Shown one piece after another: positions 22,541 to 34,872 of a stretch of DNA of 64,000 nucleotides. The translations under genes and the position numbers were made by a program. The notes beneath the pieces were generated by a model. It did not search any database. It was given only the letters and a program-made list of their open reading frames with translations, and was not told the DNA's origin. Origin of the DNA: Klebsormidium nitens (taxonomy: Eukaryota > Streptophyta > Klebsormidiophyceae > Klebsormidiales > Klebsormidiaceae); contig DF237065.1 of NCBI GenBank assembly GCA_000708835.1, forward strand, positions 86,467 through 150,466. Reading direction: 5' to 3'. Each line of letters starts with the position of its first letter. The stretch's first letter is position 1.

Positions 22541-23827
22541 GGAGGTTTGCAGCATCACCTGGAGTGCGATGCAGAAACCTTCATCCTCGTCACAATCTGC
22601 ATCGATGGGGGCCCATGGATCTCTTGCTGCGGGATCGACCTGGACAGAGGACACCAGATACTCAACACCTCAGGAGAGCCCTAGCGACACCCCACCTTGG
22701 TGCTGCGCTAACGCAGTCTTTGCGGATGCTCGGGTCCGTGCTGCGACTTGCTACCCCGTTCATTCCAATCTTCGCACAGTACATCATTGGTTGCGCTGCG
22801 CTTTGAGCTCCACGGGCAGCCAACAAGCTGGTAATCAGTGCAGAGATTGAGCGCAACCACCTGGACAGCCAGAAGCTGAGAGGAGTGATGAAATTGCCTC
22901 CTACCGTCACGCTTTCAGCGCATCCCTGCAATCCCATCAGGTAGCAGGCCGCACTAGTTTCAAAACCTTTCTTACACTTGCAGCTTGTCGCTGTAAGCAG
23001 CGAGCTTCCTCAAAGGAAACCTCCACCAACTGGCAGCGACTGTACAACGTTGAGAAAGACAAAGGGCCTGACCTTACCTCTCCTGAGCAATTGGGCTCTA
23101 TCTGCTTGGTGCGTCCTGAACTGCTTCATTCTTCGGATGCAAATGCCAGCTAGGCAGGCCAAGACTCTGAGGAGTCCTATTTCATGGGAAACCGTTACAA
23201 GCAGGCGGCAGCAAGGTGATGATTCTCACTTTTTAAATATTGGCCACGCTCACCCCCCCCGATGAAGCGGCCCCCAGGATTCAGCCGCGCACTCTTGGAT
23301 TCATCCTATCTACATCCAACGCCTCACCGGTGATGAAACCCCCAAAGTTGTGTCCTGCAAGCGCCCTGCTGCCCCCTTCTACCTCTCTTCTTTGCCCTCT
23401 GGGGGATCCCTCTGGGCTATACCGAAACCATCTCTCTTTCAACACCTAGGTACTCGTACTGGTCGGCCCACGGACGGGCGGCCGCCCGGCTCAGGAGGCG
23501 CGGCCGGCCAGGCGGCCTCAGGAGTCAGGATCATTGACACACTATTAGTATTAATTAGTATGCATGCATGTAGACGGTGACCACTGGGTGGAGGCTGCCA
23601 ACTTCCACCTTTCCCGGCAATTGGTAAATTCTCAAAGCACAAGCAACTGAGGCCGCTGCGCAAGTTGATCGTTATCTTACTTGTAAATTGCTTGTACATT
23701 CTACAGATGCGAGTTGGCAGGTCCATCAAGTCTTCTGCTATGATGCTGCCGCCCGGTCTTTCCTATCCCACTCAGACGGAAGGCATGTCAGCACCTTAAC
23801 GCCACATGCGTTGCAGCCCCGCACAGT
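22541..23827. other. Region between CFAP54-like and RLK genes (divergent)
   Basis: This stretch probably holds the 5' end of the CFAP54-like gene and the promoter of the receptor kinase. At 23455-23525 there is a GC-rich stretch of GGCCGGCC/GCGGCC words similar to those at 1790-1830 and 63895-63955. A patch at 23265-23450 is protein-like in more than one frame. I could not assign an exon with confidence. Confidence 0.35.
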
Positions 23828-26800
23828 ATGGCGGCCGTCCCTTTGCATCTCAGTAGGATAAACCTCTCCTTTTGCCTCCTCATTGTACTCTCCTCATACA
23901 TCATTGGACCGGTAGCGGGGCAATTCCCCATCCCCTGGGGACCGCCGGAAGAAGAGCGGTTCATCAACGGGCAGATCACAACGAGCCCCTTTGCCTTCCA
24001 GCCGGGGACTCCCCTCGACGGCCGCTACCAGTGTCTTACCAACACGAGCCTCCTCCCGCCCCTAGTTGTCACAGCCCCCTGCTTCACGGCAGCCAGCACC
24101 GACTCCCCCAACCTTGCTGACAAGTGGACTTGGAATTTCCAGAATAGGACGGTCAACCCCTGGGTCGGGCTGCAGTATCGGCAGCCGGGGGCGTATTGTC
24201 TCGATGGCGGATCCCTCAGCATTGCCCCCGGGAGCGTGTACTCAGACGCCTTCATTTTGATCGCGCCGTGCGTCGACAGAGCCCCCGCACAGCAATGGGC
24301 CTGGGATGGCGCGTATCTTCAGATTGTGCCGACCATTCAAAAGGACCGGTGGTTCGCGGTCAGCGCGCAGGACGCGACGCACTTCCAGCTGACGAGTAAC
24401 CGTTCGCTGGCGGCGCCGCTCAACTTCGTATTGCCACCATACACCAACATCTGTGAGTTGTTTTTCAAATGTAATCTTTTGGTATCTTTTCTTGCAGCCG
24501 GCGAGCCTTGTTAGACCCGTGGAAGTTTCGTACGTTTCTGGTCCAATATCGCTATTTTTGCGCTGGTCATTGGCCTTTTTCGCATGCAGTTTGGAATTGT
24601 GTCAGCATCTTAACAAAAAAAGAAGATGGCAATTGAGAGAACAATGAAAGTGGAGGTGCATCGAGGACCGGGTAACAAGCGAAGAGCGTAGGAAGAATGC
24701 ATGTTGAGTCTTTAAAAAGCTGGATGTTGGTCAATGTGAAATTCTGTATCACTTGACAGTATGCATCTCAGCAATGATTGTCTGTTAGGGTCAGCTCTCT
24801 CCCCTCCGACGATCGTGCTCCGCGGGCTGGGCTCCTTGATGAGAAGATTTTCTTCCGTTTCGTAAGCTTCAAAAGTTGCGCGTCTACGTCCTGACACTGG
24901 AGTATGATGCCTGCGCATCAGAAGGATGAAAGGCACAGCGCTCGAGTGTAATAAAGAATACAAGAAAGATCCATAAGCGTCCCTGTTACGCACATGCAGC
25001 GACGTACACAATTCAGCCTGGCAGTGTCCACTCCGATCCCAACGGCGTAACTCTCGCGATTCCAAGCAACATCGGCGACGGGCCGGGGCCGTGTCCGTAC
25101 GGCCCCCACGCGGCCGGGACGTTTTCCAGTTCTGTCGACTGTTCCGCCAGGTCAGCACATACCGAATTGCAGGCATCAGGCCCCCGTCGGTTCCGGATGA
25201 TTCGCATATAGTGTTGACTTTCATACTTGGAGGATCCTAGACCCTCAGAATAGTGATTGTCCATGATCATGTTGTACTCAGGGGCGATTCGCACCCAAGC
25301 AGATAAGGCCAACTTTCCAGATAACGAATCTGAAATTCATTCGCACATAAGCGCAGATTGGTCGATCTGAAAGTTGGAGCGTTCGCACATAAGCGCAGAT
25401 TCAAGGCTCGAATTTGCGCGGCGTTCGCATATGAAGTCAGATTGCTCCGCAGATACAATGCGAATCTGAAAAAGCAAAACGACGAGACAACTTTGCCTGT
25501 GGACCTAAAAGGATAGGAAGGGGGTCCTTTTAGCCGTTTTGGAGTACATTTTCGTACTCGGCGGGGGCATATAAGTGTACATGGTCGGTACACCTTGTGT
25601 ACAACGTGCGTACACCAGCACATTTGACTTTTTATCGTCGAAGTGCAAATTGGGGGCATCTCGTGGCTTCCAATCTGATCTGCGCTTATCTGAATCTGGA
25701 AAGCGGCGCAGTTTCGCTTATCCGAAAGCTGCCCGGGTTATGCGCAGGTCAGATTGGCTTATTTGATCTGAGAAACTTTCAGATCAGATAAGAGGTCCAA
25801 TCTGATCTGCAAAGTTGCTCGGGTGCGAATCGCCCCTCAGACTGTTGGCTTGGGTAGTTCCTTAGTAGTGTGTGTGAACGGAAAGCAGTTCGTGCAGTGC
25901 TGAGTTTGCAAAACGTAGGCCCCGTCAGTTCCCGATGGCTACGTTCGTTGTGTGGACCATCATCTGGTAGGAGGATCCTAGACTCTCAGACTCGTGATCG
26001 CACAGTACTTGGACATTCGGCTTGGCCAACGCTTTCACAAACATGTGTGTCTGTGTATAGGTGCGACGCCACGCCCGGCTGCCTCGGGACCAACTTCGGC
26101 ATTTCGGGGGGCATCGGGTGCTGCTATCTCAAGGCGTACTTTCCCCCCGCAACGACGTCGAGCACCTCAGGCTACAGTACGTACGTCAAGGGCACGGCAG
26201 GTAAGGTCGGTGGTTGCATAATTCTCGATATGATGTATGGTGAACTTTAAGGGCAGTGAAGGAAAAGCCTCGACCTGGTACTGTTATTCTAATCCAAAGC
26301 TTTACGGTTCACGCACCCGCACCCACCCTAACTCTTCACTAACCCCACTTGTCCTTTCATTGACTACCGAGCTTGTTGATTGTGTTGATCGAAACGATGG
26401 GTGTCGGGAGAGAGAGGCAGTACAGTTTTCTACAGCTTGGTTAATCCGTTGTTCCGCTCAATTCGTTCGGTTTAGTTCTTTGAATGACATCCTGATGTTA
26501 GCTTCCACCCTCAGTGAAGTCATCCTTTAGTTTTGTGAGGCATGCTGACCTCAGACAGGCTCAGCTTTCATAATGAGCCTGCCTTCACTGGCGGCAAGAG
26601 GAGGAATCCCTCACTCCCTTTTCCGCGCCGCTCAGGCAACTCCTCGGGTTTGAACACTGATTCCGGGTCAAACTCGGGAAGGGTGATACAATGACTGTGC
26701 CCAATGGTAGCAGCACTGCGCCAAGGCTTGAACTTAACGGAGATAACGGATAATCAATCTTTGCGGTAAGAGCAGACACTGCATGTACGTTCCAGCACTT

Positions 26801-29800
26801 TCCAGATATTAAAGACCATTCTGCTTTCACAATGCCTGGCAAGCCCTTAGTAAAGCAGTTTGAGAGTTTGATGAAAGGAGTATTGCATCGACAAGGTTTA
26901 ACCACCATGCTATTTATTTGCCTGCAGCGGAACCCTGGTTTCCAGCACTAAACCTCCCCTCCAGCCCCCGGGCCCCCGCACCCGCTCCCGGCCCCCAAGT
27001 TAACCCGATACTTAACCCAGAACCCAGTTCGAGCTCTGCTTCCGCGGCCATTGCCGGGGGGGTGGCTGGCGGTGTCGCTCTGTTGGCCCTCTTAGCGGTT
27101 CTCGGCTTTTGCTGCATTTGGGGCCGTCGACGCAGGCGGCGTGCCGAGCCACCGGCCGAGGATCCTGAGGGGAGCGATTATGAGAAGTCCGCGGCGCCCT
27201 ATGCGCCCAGCATGGCGTCACCTGGCAGCAGTGAGCTCGAGAGTTTTTACTTTTTCTTCTTAACGTTAATAATAACGAAGTATTGGAACTGATTCCCGAT
27301 TAACTAACAGTAAGAAGTAGCTAACTTTAAGATCAACGCCCTCAGACGTTAGTAATTGCGTTTTGGTTGGACCAACCTCGAGCTGGGTCTCAATCTTCCA
27401 CGCTTTGGCAGACCCTTGGAAAAAGGCAGAGGGCAGCTCTCCGCCGTCGGTTTCTCTGGTGTGGCTGGTGTGTTTCAGAGCTTTGCTCCGACGCTCTATG
27501 CGATGTGAGTCCGGACAATTATGAGTGCAGCAATCTATTCGCTGACCCTAGCTGGGTCAGCCACTTACTAGACCATAATGTATTCATTGTCGTATCGATT
27601 CATCTAATATCTTCGGCAGCATCACTGGCAACCTTCGCACAGAAATGAGGAGGGCATGGAGCAGACTGCAGAAGCGAAGTCTCGATGGACACGATTGAAC
27701 GGAAGCGAAAGGGCCTCCGCTGCTGACGTCGCCTTACATTCAAGCCGTTCGTTTCTTTCAAAGCTCTCCTAGGATCCCGGATAGTTTTGACGGGGCTTCG
27801 GCAAAGGCTCAGATCGGCGAGCGTTCTGACTCAAAGGGCGCTTGCAACAATGGGGGCAGACGAGTGGACCAATCTGATTTACTAAACAATCTCTTGTGTT
27901 CTCGTATGAGCGGTCACTGTTGAGGCAGTTTAAAACATCCGACGGTCATTGTGATGGTATTGATCATCAGAGAAGAGTACACAAGTTAGAAACTCGATGC
28001 TCGCCCCCGCGCAGATGTGAGCAGTCACCAAGCGTTCCTCCCGTGGAAGGAGTACCTTCAACAATCTTGCATCAAATGAAAGACAAGTAGAAGAATGCTT
28101 TTAGTGTTAAGGATAAATCACGAAATTGAAGATGGCAAGTTCGCCCCCGCGCAGATGTGAGCAGTCACCAAGCCTTCCTCCCGTGGAAGGAGTACCGGTA
28201 CGAGGAGCTGTTCCTGGCAACCGGGCACTTTTCGCGGGCGAATCTGCTCGGCGAAGGCGCGTTTGGGAGCGTCTACCGGGGCGCGCTGCCGGACGGGACG
28301 GCCGTGGCCGTCAAACAGCTCAAAGCCGGGCCGAAGGTGGGCGGACACGTGTCGGCTTTTCGTTGGGCTGTGCTGTTAGAAACTCCGAAGAACTGCAGAC
28401 ATGCAGACGTGGCCAATCGAGAGCTCAAAGCGGGGCCGAAGGTGGGCGGACAAGTGTCACATTTTCATTGGGCTTTGTTGTTTGAGATGTATCAGAATTG
28501 TAGACGGGCAGACGTGGCAGTCAAACAGCTCGAAGCGGAGCCGAAGGTGGGCGGACAAGTGTCGACTCCTCATTGCACCACAGACTCCTCATTGCACCAC
28601 AGCATTGTTGGAACTGATCAGGAGATAGAACATAGGAACATGGGAGTCTTGCAAGGTCTCAGCTGCCACTTTCAAAGGTTTCTCGAATTGATCATTAAAT
28701 TGACAATCACGGGAAATGCAGATGAAAGGCAGAAGAGATGCAAGAAGCATTGGGTTGAGCAACGGCCATATGAAATTGCCGATAAGCTTCAAGGAGAGGT
28801 CCTCGTTGGATGTTAATCGCAGAGCGTTTGCTTATGTGCTATTTCGGACGACCAAAGCGCTAATCCAAGAGGACACTGGAAGAACTCAATGTTTGTGACT
28901 TGGGGAGCAAACATCCAAGCTTTAAGGCCAAACGAAAGCGGCTGATCATTTCTGGTGAAAGACCTCTCTTCTAATTTCAGGGTCTCCGCCGCTCTCGTTC
29001 CTTTGCTTTGTCCGCTCACTGTGGAGTCTGGATTCTATCCATCGCTAACTCCTGTCAGTAACCGGCACAAAGCCATGCAACCGCTAATGCTATTCATTAC
29101 TATCCCGTAGTCATTCCTCTGAGCTATGCAATCGCTGATGCTAGTCACTACTAAACCGTGCAGCTAACCCGCGCAAAGTCATGCAACAATCCTTTCCAAG
29201 TCATCACTAACCCATGTTATTAACCCGCGCAGAACGCGGCAAAGAGCGACTTCGAGGCGGAGGTGAGCGCTCTGAGCCGCGTAAGCCACAAGAACCTGAT
29301 CGCGTTCCGGGGTTACTGCGTAACCAGCGACAGTTACTACCTGGTTTTGGACCTGGCATCCCGAGGCAATCTGGACGTGGCGTTGCGGAGACCGCAGATG
29401 CGGACAGGTGCGTCGCTTTTCTTCTTTCGTGACCTTTCCTCATATTGCAACGAGGTTTCAAGACTGATCGAGGCAGATTAATACCCGGATTGTCAGTCGG
29501 TGCGTTCAAGAATGCTATCAACTGCAGGAGTCAAGCGTTTCCAGAGGTCTGGATGTTCAGCCCAGGCGCCCTCGAGAAGTAGCAGTGGAAAGAAGGCGTT
29601 TTTCATATCCGTTGTAAGATCAGCCCCAAAGCAGACATTCTTAGGGCGGTCTCGCCATGGCTTTGTATCCGGGGTTTAAGTAACGGTGTTGGAGCGGTAT
29701 CTAAGAGCTTCTGTTCAGAAGACTGATCTCTTTGGTGATTGGAGCAGATTTGCTCAGACTGAGTCTTTTTGCTCAGCTCTGTATTAAGTAACAGTGCTCG

Positions 29801-32800
29801 GAGCGAATCGTTCCAGGCATACCGCAGCGCGTGAAGAAAGCACCGTTTCTCTTAATGCGGAACGAAAGAGAAAAGTTGCCTTACAGCAGCAAAAACGCGC
29901 CCTCCGTTGCGTGCGCTCTCGGCAATCAAGCCCTAGAGGGCCCGGCCGATAAGCATCCCGAAAACCCGCTAGTTCCTGAACGCCTAGAATTGTTAGAGCC
30001 TGATTCGGGGAAACTTACGGAATCCTGAAACCCCGAAAATCCTTGACTCGTGGCACTCCCATCCGCTGCCAGATGTGCAAGTTCTCACGTGGTCCGAGCG
30101 CCTCCATATCGCGGCGGCCGCAGCACACGGCATAGCGTATCTGCATTACGACTGCTCCCCTGCGTTCATCCACAGGTGGGCGGAGGCTTACCTTTCTGCT
30201 GACGTCACCTTCTTTATCAACGTGTCAGGTTGACGAGCCACGTTTTCACTTGGGCTCATTTAAGTGCTGGTTTATCGAGGGGTGCGGCTGGCGGAACGAA
30301 GTCCATGTCAATTGCTCGGTACTTGATTGTCGTAATTGGGTCCTGATAAAGTTGAAGAAAGCGTGCAAGCTAAGTTTGGGAGGTATCGTCAAGCTGTTGG
30401 TGTTCTTTGCTGGGACTCTGGGGCTTAACTGCCAGCCTCCGGCTATTGCTGACGTGGGCATCCCTCCGGCTATTGCTGATGTGGACATTCCTCCAACTAT
30501 TGCTGATGTGGGCATACGAATCCCACGAACACTAGTCCTTGTACCTGACCCGAAAGCTGGGGTCGCTATCATGGCCTAGCACTTCTGCTCTGCTGCTCTT
30601 GTCCGATGTCACTATTTTGAAGTATCCGGGTGTGGTATGTGGTCTAGGACATGCGTTGAGTCTTGCGTCCTATGTGTAGGTCATTCCAAAATATGCAAAC
30701 TTTTAAAACTCTATATCCTCATTGCGCAGGGACATAAAGGCGGCCAACATCCTCTTGGATTCGAAGCAGTACGCTAAGGTAAAAACTCTCCTCAGATTAT
30801 CAGAAGCATTAGACCGTTAAGGTAACTTGTCCGCCTCAAAAGCATCTAAATTGTCAGGGAGCTCGGGAACTCGTTACGTTGTCATTGAAAACTCGCTTTT
30901 GAGACTCCAACGTGGCTCTCGGGTCCTTCCGTCCCTCACAGACCTCACAAACCTGAAGTTTTTCTGCTTGTTTGCTTTCATTTCTGCCCCGCAATAGCTC
31001 ACGGTCTCAAGTCTAGGAGGTGACGATGAGTATAAGCACTTCGAATAAGCAATAAGCAATTCTTGCAAGTTCCGGGCAGATTGATCTCCATGCACTTGCT
31101 TCCCCAATACAGTGTCCGAGGTCATTGGGCGCATGACGAACTTTCTGTCGTGTGCTCGATTGATTCTTCGGGCGACCTCTCAGCCGGGTTTTTGCTATTT
31201 GCAGGTCGCCGACTTCGGGCTCGCGAAGCTGATGGACGATCAGGACGACGCCGGCACGATGACATTAAAGGGCAGCTGGGGATACTTGGCACCGGAGTAC
31301 GCACTCCAGGGACAGGTACGTACCGTTTTCTGCCGATCTTCGCTTCTCTACAAGGGGAGCGCCATGATGGCTGACATCAAGGCTTGGCGACGGGTGGGAT
31401 TAGCTAGGTATTAATACTGTGGGTATGGGTACGGTCGCGTAGCAAACTTGATTCTTTGTTTTTAAATTGGTCATAAGTTGTGCTGTAACGCTTATGGGCG
31501 CTTATTCTTTCTGCAACCGAAATTTACAACGGTTGGGTGGTGCGAGGATGAGGTCGTGTCAAACTCATCGGCACACGCGTACCTGACTTTGGGTTTCGAT
31601 CTTTTGGGGAGTCGTCGGAGGCCATTTGTTTTTTTTGCAGTCAATAAGTTGCACACCTGCAACTCTGTGAGCAAGTCTGTTGATTTCTAATGAAAGCCAG
31701 CAAATGGATCCCTAAACTGCTGAGACACAGTCAGAAAGGACATTCGCATTCTATAACGAGTCAGGGGAATGATATTCTGGTGGGATGGCCGCTTACACAA
31801 AATAACCCATCAGGAAGTCGTTCATTCAGAATCTGGGTCGCGCAAGCTGGTCGCCGGTGCGACGGAGAAAAGATGGGACCGTGGCAGAACCTTCTTGAGA
31901 TCAGGACTGCAAAGCGCCCGAATTGGCAAAACTGGGTCAATAAGAAGGGGTGGGCCTGGAATACAAATCCCAGTTGCTTTTGCGGTTCCTTTGAGTCTTG
32001 TATTCAGATAGAGAGGGCCTCCTTCCCCCTCTGGTTGCGGCCCCGAAAGAACAAAGGGAAGAAGAGGAAGTACAAAGTGCTGACGCTTTTTTTGAGCCCG
32101 CCTCCCCAGGTCACCAAAAAGTCGGACGTCTACAGCTTTGGCGTGGTTCTCTTGGAGCTCCTCACCGGCCGCCGCGCTCAGCGCGCCTTCCCCAACGGAA
32201 CGCGCCAAAATTTGACGGACCAGGTGAGGGGTTTTGGATGTTTTGGTTCAGGGTTTTGGTTTAATGTTCCAAGCTTTTCTAAGTTTATGGCTGTAAGGGA
32301 GCACGTTTGAATAAAGCGGCTGTTAAATGCGGTGCTATAGACTTGTTAGTTGCTCACGGAAAAGAGTTTTGAAGCGCTTTCGCAATAAAAAATGGTGCAG
32401 GCAAACCGGTCAGACTTGCAGGACGGAGTTGGCTACAAATTCAACTTCAATTCCGTTGGTACATGTCAGATTTTCTGGAATCTGCCGTCAAGTTCTTGTT
32501 TTTGAAGGTTACATACAATGAATCACGGTGCGGGCGGCGGAGTTTGCACACCGGCACTTGCCGAACTGCCGTAGGTCAGAAGGGTTAAATCAAGAGCCGA
32601 GCCTTTGCTTTTACCTATGAAAGAAGAAGCAGTGATTCCCTGAACTTAGAGCGATCCCCGGCCGTTCCTTTTCCGTGTCGTTTGAAGACCTTAGGTCTAA
32701 GCGTCTGAAGGTTCCTGGGTTTCGGGTTTTTCTTTTCTTGGGCTCTTGGTTTTGTGGAGTTTGGATTTTCGGTCTCGACATGGTACAGGTTGACCGTCGA

Positions 32801-33519
32801 GCTTGTTCAGTCCCCGACCAGATTTTCTGGGCGTATGTCATATCAGGCGCTTGCAGCGCCCTTCTTCTACCAAGAGTAGCCCGGCGAAAAAAAAACGGCC
32901 GCCACTCGTCGTAATTTTCCCGGATCGACTTTGCGTGTTGGACATGTAACGGGGCTCTTACCTTTTTATCAGTCGGGTTACGGTCTGTTTAGTGCACGAA
33001 TCTGGTTTCTAGATTCATCGCCAGTGCTTAACCAGGCCATGTAAGACTATGGTTAGCGATAAAACAAAATCTCAGCTTGTTGCTGACTCCGTCGTCTCCT
33101 CGCAGGTCATTGCTCTCCTCCGGCAGGGCGCCCCCGTTCCGCTTGATCCGCTCCTCAAGGAAGACGTTCCGCCGGAACAAGCCGCGTACCTCCTGAACAT
33201 CGCGCTCGCCTGCACCGACCTGCAAGATTACATGCGCCCGTCCATCGGTGAAGTGTACCGGGCGCTCGAGGGCCTCGCCAAAGGGGTTGTCGGCCCGAGC
33301 TTCTTCCGGTCGGACGGCACCCTACGGCCCGGCGAGTCCATTCCGCCGGGGGTCGTGATTCCGGCGGTTCCGGTGTTTAGGTTTGGGACCCCCGCGGGCA
33401 CACCCGAGGCGAGCTTCGCATCGGGGCGAGGCGAGACGGTGACGTCCTTTGCGGGGACCGACGTCAGCGCGGTGTCGTCCGTGAGTAACGACGTGAGTCA
33501 GATCCTGGATGGGCGGTAG
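23828..33519 (+). CDS. Receptor-like protein kinase with ricin-B/PAN-like ectodomain
   Basis: Eleven exons join in phase to give 788 residues: 23828-24452, 25000-25150, 26061-26200, 26928-27230, 28155-28336, 29233-29407, 30073-30175, 30730-30778, 31205-31315, 32110-32223 and 33106-33519. Residues 1-30 form a signal peptide ending near GPVAG. A beta-trefoil-like region follows, with [14 protein letters not shown] and a QxW motif in [10 protein letters not shown]. Next comes a Cys-rich PAN-like piece ([13 protein letters not shown]...GCCYLKAYF). A Pro-rich linker leads to a membrane helix ([20 protein letters not shown]) and a basic stop (GRRRRRR). The kinase domain has the Gly loop [13 protein letters not shown] Lys, FEAEVSAL helix-C Glu, [32 protein letters not shown] and a closing MRPSIGEV, so it should be active on Ser/Thr. 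It is of the plant RLK/Pelle type. The subdomain between RQNLTDQ and VIALLRQ is short. Exon 28155-28336 is flanked by copies of its own edges. The ligand is unknown. Confidence 0.92.
25168..26000. repeat. Direct repeat pair flanking the intronic MITE
   Basis: A block at about 25168-25260 (CAGGCCCCCGTCGGTTCC, then GGAGGATCCTAGACCCTCAG) is repeated imperfectly at about 25913-26003 (AGGCCCCGTCAGTTCCCGATG, then GGAGGATCCTAGACTCTCAG). Both lie in the RLK intron between 25150 and 26061, one on each side of the 25280-25837 element. They are too far apart and too diverged to be its target-site duplication. An older local duplication into which the MITE inserted is the simpler reading. Confidence 0.65.
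25280..25837. mobile_element. 558-bp MITE-like element in an RLK intron
   Basis: A perfect 17-bp terminal inverted repeat, AGGGGCGATTCGCACCC at 25280-25296, is mirrored by GGGTGCGAATCGCCCCT at 25821-25837. Inside each half, degenerate repeats of CGCACATAAGCGCAGATT and AATCTGATCTGC form sub-terminal arrays facing inward. No transposase frame is visible. A convincing target-site duplication was not found. It lies well away from either splice site of the intron. Confidence 0.85.
28001..28056 (+). repeat. Upstream copy of RLK exon 5 acceptor and start
   Basis: These 56 bases match 28141-28196 with a single mismatch. The source includes the polypyrimidine/AG acceptor and the first 42 coding bases of the kinase exon ([11 protein letters not shown]). 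The copy lies 140 bp upstream inside the intron and keeps its acceptor. Its near identity indicates a recent duplication. Confidence 0.9.
28304..28575 (+). repeat. Three in-frame 105-bp copies spanning the RLK exon 5 donor
   Basis: The true exon ends KQLKAGPK at 28336 with donor GTGGGC. The segment is repeated at 28409 and 28514, exactly 105 bp apart, giving RELKAGPK and KQLEAEPK, each followed by GTGGGCGGACA. No stop interrupts the frame through all three. Every copy keeps the same donor in the same phase, so use of donor 2 or 3 would insert 35 or 70 residues between the ATP-binding Lys and helix C. Confidence 0.9.
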
Positions 33520-34872
33520 CTACACTGCAGAGCTGTGATACCGGTTGTATGGACAAGAGGAGAGCTGCGTCCGTTTCTGAACGGCAAACGTACAAGTGCA
33601 AGCGCGCTCCCTAAGCATCGAATGACGGCCGTCAAAGGGGAGTGAGGGGTTCGACCAAGTTCGTCGCGGCAAGCGACGCGTCGTTTGGATTGAGGGTCAA
33701 ATGTCCGACAGGCCGAACAATGGGATGCCAAGTGTATTAATGGTTGCAATAGAGGAACTAGATCGACGCCTTGCACTCTAGTTCAGTAACTTATTGAACC
33801 GATGCTGCATTTGCTGCCGCTCCGAATATAGCTTGAGAGGTCCGACCAAGCGCCACTTACAGTACAAAAGCTTAACTTGATTACGATTCGCTCACCAGTG
33901 GGACCCGTTTAGGCTTCTCTACGAGAGAGCTCTTACAAGCGGCGCGAGAGGAATGGAATTGACACGGTGGTTCACTACGGCCCTAGTAAGCGGAAGCCTG
34001 ACAGCTGTATACGAACATGATAGCAGTCCAATCTGTACATTCAGAAAGATGTCGTTTGTACTATATTGCCAAGCGCTTCCAGGCTCCATTGTCGTGGATA
34101 TGAGGTGTAGAAAGTTGGTTCGCTGAATGTCTGAAGCGAGTAACGGCGACTGATCCCCGTACGTTCAGCCGGCCGCGTGACCGCGTAATCTGCGTTTGTA
34201 GATTTCTCTCAAGCTAGTCCAATTTTTCAATCGTTAATAGACGTACATGATTGGCCAGAAGCCAGGTAATTTCTGACCCGGTGTTCGAGCTTCTTGTACG
34301 TGTTGGAATTGCACGTTTCACGGATAAGTTAGATTGAACCGGCCCTCTTCGCTGTCATGTACCCCATGCCGCGGCCTGACATAAGTTTATGCATTGATTG
34401 AGCCTACATATGCGGTACTTGATATTCAGATGCATGCGAATATTCAATCCTCAACGCGCCTAAGGCATGATGCACGCACGTCAAAGTACCAGATAATGAT
34501 CTAACTAGCAGCTAGACGGTCAGAACGCCTGTAGCGTACAAACTTTCGAATTAACAAACCGAGAGCTTGTGAGCAAGAGCTGCAACTATATCGAAGTATT
34601 GCGTGTTTGGATAACAAAATTTGAAGGCTGGCTCATATACTTGTAAGGTGCCCAAATCGACCGGCATGACTAGGCTAAGATTACGCTGCCTGTCTCCTTC
34701 ACAGATGCTCCTCCATGTTTGTGTATGATCCTACTGAAGGTCTCGACACCCATTGTGCGATTCATTTAGTAGGTGCCAATTAAGAAAGCTTCCGGAACTG
34801 CACTAACCGCCAAGCTGCATGCTTTCGTGCTTGTGACCAAAGCCCCCCGAATCAGTCAATATCCCTCTAAGC
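33520..34872. other. Convergent intergenic region
   Basis: This is the shared 3' flank of the RLK (+) and the GDSL lipase (-). No reading frame here has domain support, and I see no inverted-repeat element or structural RNA. Confidence 0.45.
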
